A stretch of 64,000 nt of DNA from Caulobacter sp. SL161. Its GTDB lineage: Bacteria > Pseudomonadota > Alphaproteobacteria > Caulobacterales > Caulobacteraceae. Below the pieces are notes generated by a model. It did not search any database and was not told the origin of the DNA. It saw nothing but the letters and a program-made list of their open reading frames with translations. The stretch spans positions 2,294,001 through 2,358,000 of the forward strand of contig NZ_JAPPRA010000001.1 of assembly GCF_026672375.1 (NCBI RefSeq), in the 5' to 3' direction. Each line of letters begins with the position of its first letter. The first letter of the stretch is position 1. Below are positions 62,853-64,000 of this stretch, one piece after another. Both the position numbers and the translations under genes were made by a program.

Positions 62853-63428
62853 ATGGGCATGGAACGCCCGCCAACAGGACACGACGTCGAGCTCGCCGCG
62901 CAGGCGGCCGCTGGGGATCGGCTGGCCTATGGGGAACTGGTACGGCGGCATGGCTCCACCGTCCGGGGGCTGCTGCGACGCCTTGGCGCCGACGCCGCGA
63001 CCGCCGACGACCTGGCGCAGGACGCCTTCATGACGGGCTTCGAGCAGGTGGCGGAGTTTCGCGGCGAGGGGACCTTCGGGGCCTGGATCAAGAAGATCGC
63101 CGCGCGGCTCTATCTGAAGCGCGTCAAGCGTGAGGCGCGGCTGATCTTCTCGGACAATGTCGAGCCGCTCGAAGAGATATCCGTCCGGGATGCGTCCGGC
63201 GACGCCGCCAGCCGTATCGATCTCGACGAGGCGCTCAAGAGCCTGTCACGGGGCGAGCGCCTGTGCGTTTCGCTTTGTTACGGCGCCGACTGGTCCCACG
63301 GCGAAGCGGCGGAGGCCTTGAATATCCCGATCGGCACGGTGAAATCCCATGTCAAACGTGGTTTGGACAAACTTCGGGCGAAGCTCGCCCGACCGGATGA
63401 GGGCGCGAGGAGGGAAGCTCATGGCTGA
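62853..63428 (+). CDS. ECF-family RNA polymerase sigma factor (second module)
   Basis: About 191 residues. Region 2: YGELVRRHGSTVRGLLRRLGADAATADDLAQDAFMTGF; region 4: LKSLSRGERLCVSLCYGADWSHGEAAEALNIPIGTVKSHVKRGL. The start was set at ATG 62853 because GGAGGGG (62836-62842) is about 10 bases before it; TTG 62844 is too close. The C-terminal tail (ARPDEGARREAHG) overlaps the start of the next gene. Related to, but clearly diverged from, the sigma factor at 61505. Confidence 0.92.
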   Translation: MGMERPPTGHDVELAAQAAAGDRLAYGELVRRHGSTVRGLLRRLGADAATADDLAQDAFMTGFEQVAEFRGEGTFGAWIKKIAARLYLKRVKREARLIFSDNVEPLEEISVRDASGDAASRIDLDEALKSLSRGERLCVSLCYGADWSHGEAAEALNIPIGTVKSHVKRGLDKLRAKLARPDEGARREAHG

Positions 63429-63801
63429 ACCCGATTTCGAAGCGCAATTGACCCGCATGTTCGCTCAGGCGCCGTCGTTTCCGGACGCGGCGCTGTTCAA
63501 CGCGGAAGTCATGGCCAAGTTGGACCGAGGGTGGGCGATGCGACGGATGTTCATCGCCGTCGCCGGAACGGGCGCAGGCCTGATCGGCGCCTTCCAGATC
63601 TTCGGCAGCCGGTTCTCCAACGAACTGGCGCAGCTCTCCCGCGAGGGCAGCCATGGTCTGGAGACCGAGATCAATGGCGGATGGGCCAGGCTGACAGCTC
63701 TGCTGAGCACGCCGTCCAGCGCCGAAGCCGTCTGGCTGGCGGCCGGGTTGGCGGTCGTCGCCCTGGCGTTCGCAGTGACCCGGCTGGTCGAAGATTTTTG
63801 A
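63421..63801 (+). CDS. Small membrane protein, probable anti-sigma partner of the second ECF factor
   Basis: A 126-residue protein: cytoplasmic N-terminus (FEAQLTRMFAQAPSFPDAALFNAEVMAKLDR), a membrane segment MFIAVAGTGAGLIGAFQIF, a loop, and a second hydrophobic segment (AVWLAAGLAVVALAFAVTRLV). ATG 63421 lies inside the sigma gene's last codons (8-base overlap). Same order and layout as 62017-62325, so it probably holds this ECF factor at the membrane. Inference from context. Confidence 0.75.
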   Translation: MAEPDFEAQLTRMFAQAPSFPDAALFNAEVMAKLDRGWAMRRMFIAVAGTGAGLIGAFQIFGSRFSNELAQLSREGSHGLETEINGGWARLTALLSTPSSAEAVWLAAGLAVVALAFAVTRLVEDF

Positions 63802-63893
63802 GCGGCTGCCGGCGGCTTATCACTGTTCATGTTGCGGTGCGGCGCGATCTCGCCCACAAACGGCGCCCAAAAGCGTCTTAGGGAGGGTTCGCC

Positions 63894-64000
63894 CTGTCCG
63901 CCCATCGTGAAGAGACGGTCCGCCGTCTGGCCGCCCCTGATATCGCCTCTCGCAAGGGCGGGGTGCCGATTGTCTGTCTGACCGCCTACACCGCGCCCGT
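63894..64000 (+). CDS. panB: 3-methyl-2-oxobutanoate hydroxymethyltransferase (5' end), CTG start
   Basis: PanB makes ketopantoate, the first step of pantothenate and coenzyme A synthesis. The visible residues (about 35) read SAHREETVRRLAAPDIASRK then GGVPIVCLTAYTAP, matching the PanB N-terminal strand (KxxGxxIVMLTAYD). There is no ATG, GTG or TTG between the in-frame TAG at 63879-63881 and this conserved strand. The only plausible start is CTG 63894, 7 bases after a perfect GGAGG (63882-63886). The gene runs past the right edge. Confidence 0.82.
   Translation, partial: MSAHREETVRRLAAPDIASRKGGVPIVCLTAYTAP

Overview
The window is about 67% GC (judged by eye), gene-dense, and full of ATGA/TGATG overlaps. 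It reads as alphaproteobacterial chromosome, most likely Caulobacter (C. vibrioides/segnis-like). Reasons: the set of TonB-dependent receptor, glucoside-dehydrogenase-like GMC cluster, AST operon and DUF404/407/403 operon; promoter-like TTGnnn-N13/14-GCTATnTC boxes; and the general protein style. There is no phage, IS element, CRISPR array or rRNA operon. Gene identities are recognised from protein motifs by reading, not from database searches.

Layout. 1-4.6 kb: partial EEP-family phosphatase, a lipoprotein, queA-tgt (queuosine tRNA modification), an exported protein, then tRNA-Lys(TTT). 4.7-5.4 kb: gene-free. 5.4-8.2 kb: cysT-cysW-cysA sulfate importer; then a PilZ-like protein. 8.7-12.1 kb: minus-strand triad of transglutaminase, Alpha-E and circularly permuted ATP-grasp. 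12.4-18.4 kb: tamA-tamB, with tamB split by a frameshift. 18.5-24.0 kb: arginine succinyltransferase operon (M20 hydrolase-astA-astD-astB-GNAT). 24.0-35.4 kb: LytTR regulator/acyltransferase, phhA, hspQ, ppx-like/rlmE, K+ channel, guaB, MAPEG, RsmB-like methyltransferase, guaA. 35.4-44.2 kb: LysR, CocE/NonD hydrolase, TonB-dependent receptor, AbgT-type transporter and CapA-like protein, which looks like a scavenging locus.

44.3-57.0 kb is the main accessory region. A LacI regulator and an MFS porter come with two DUF1080 (3-keto-glycoside hydrolase family) exported proteins, two TIM-barrel isomerases, a Gfo/Idh/MocA oxidoreductase, cytochrome c, and a GMC dehydrogenase with a Fe-S Cys motif plus its Tat-exported small subunit (lacA/lacB-like). 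A second, different GMC plus small Tat-type protein follows. The logic fits periplasmic 3-oxidation of glycosides, cleavage to 3-keto-sugars, import and re-reduction. Between the two GMC modules, a DUF2147 gene is flanked by 51-bp inverted elements.

57-64 kb: M56 (BlaR1-type) peptidase fused to ankyrin repeats with its BlaI regulator and a twin operator; small metabolic genes (2H phosphoesterase, ArsC-like, HAD); two tandem ECF-sigma modules with small membrane proteins; and the 5' end of panB, apparently starting at CTG.
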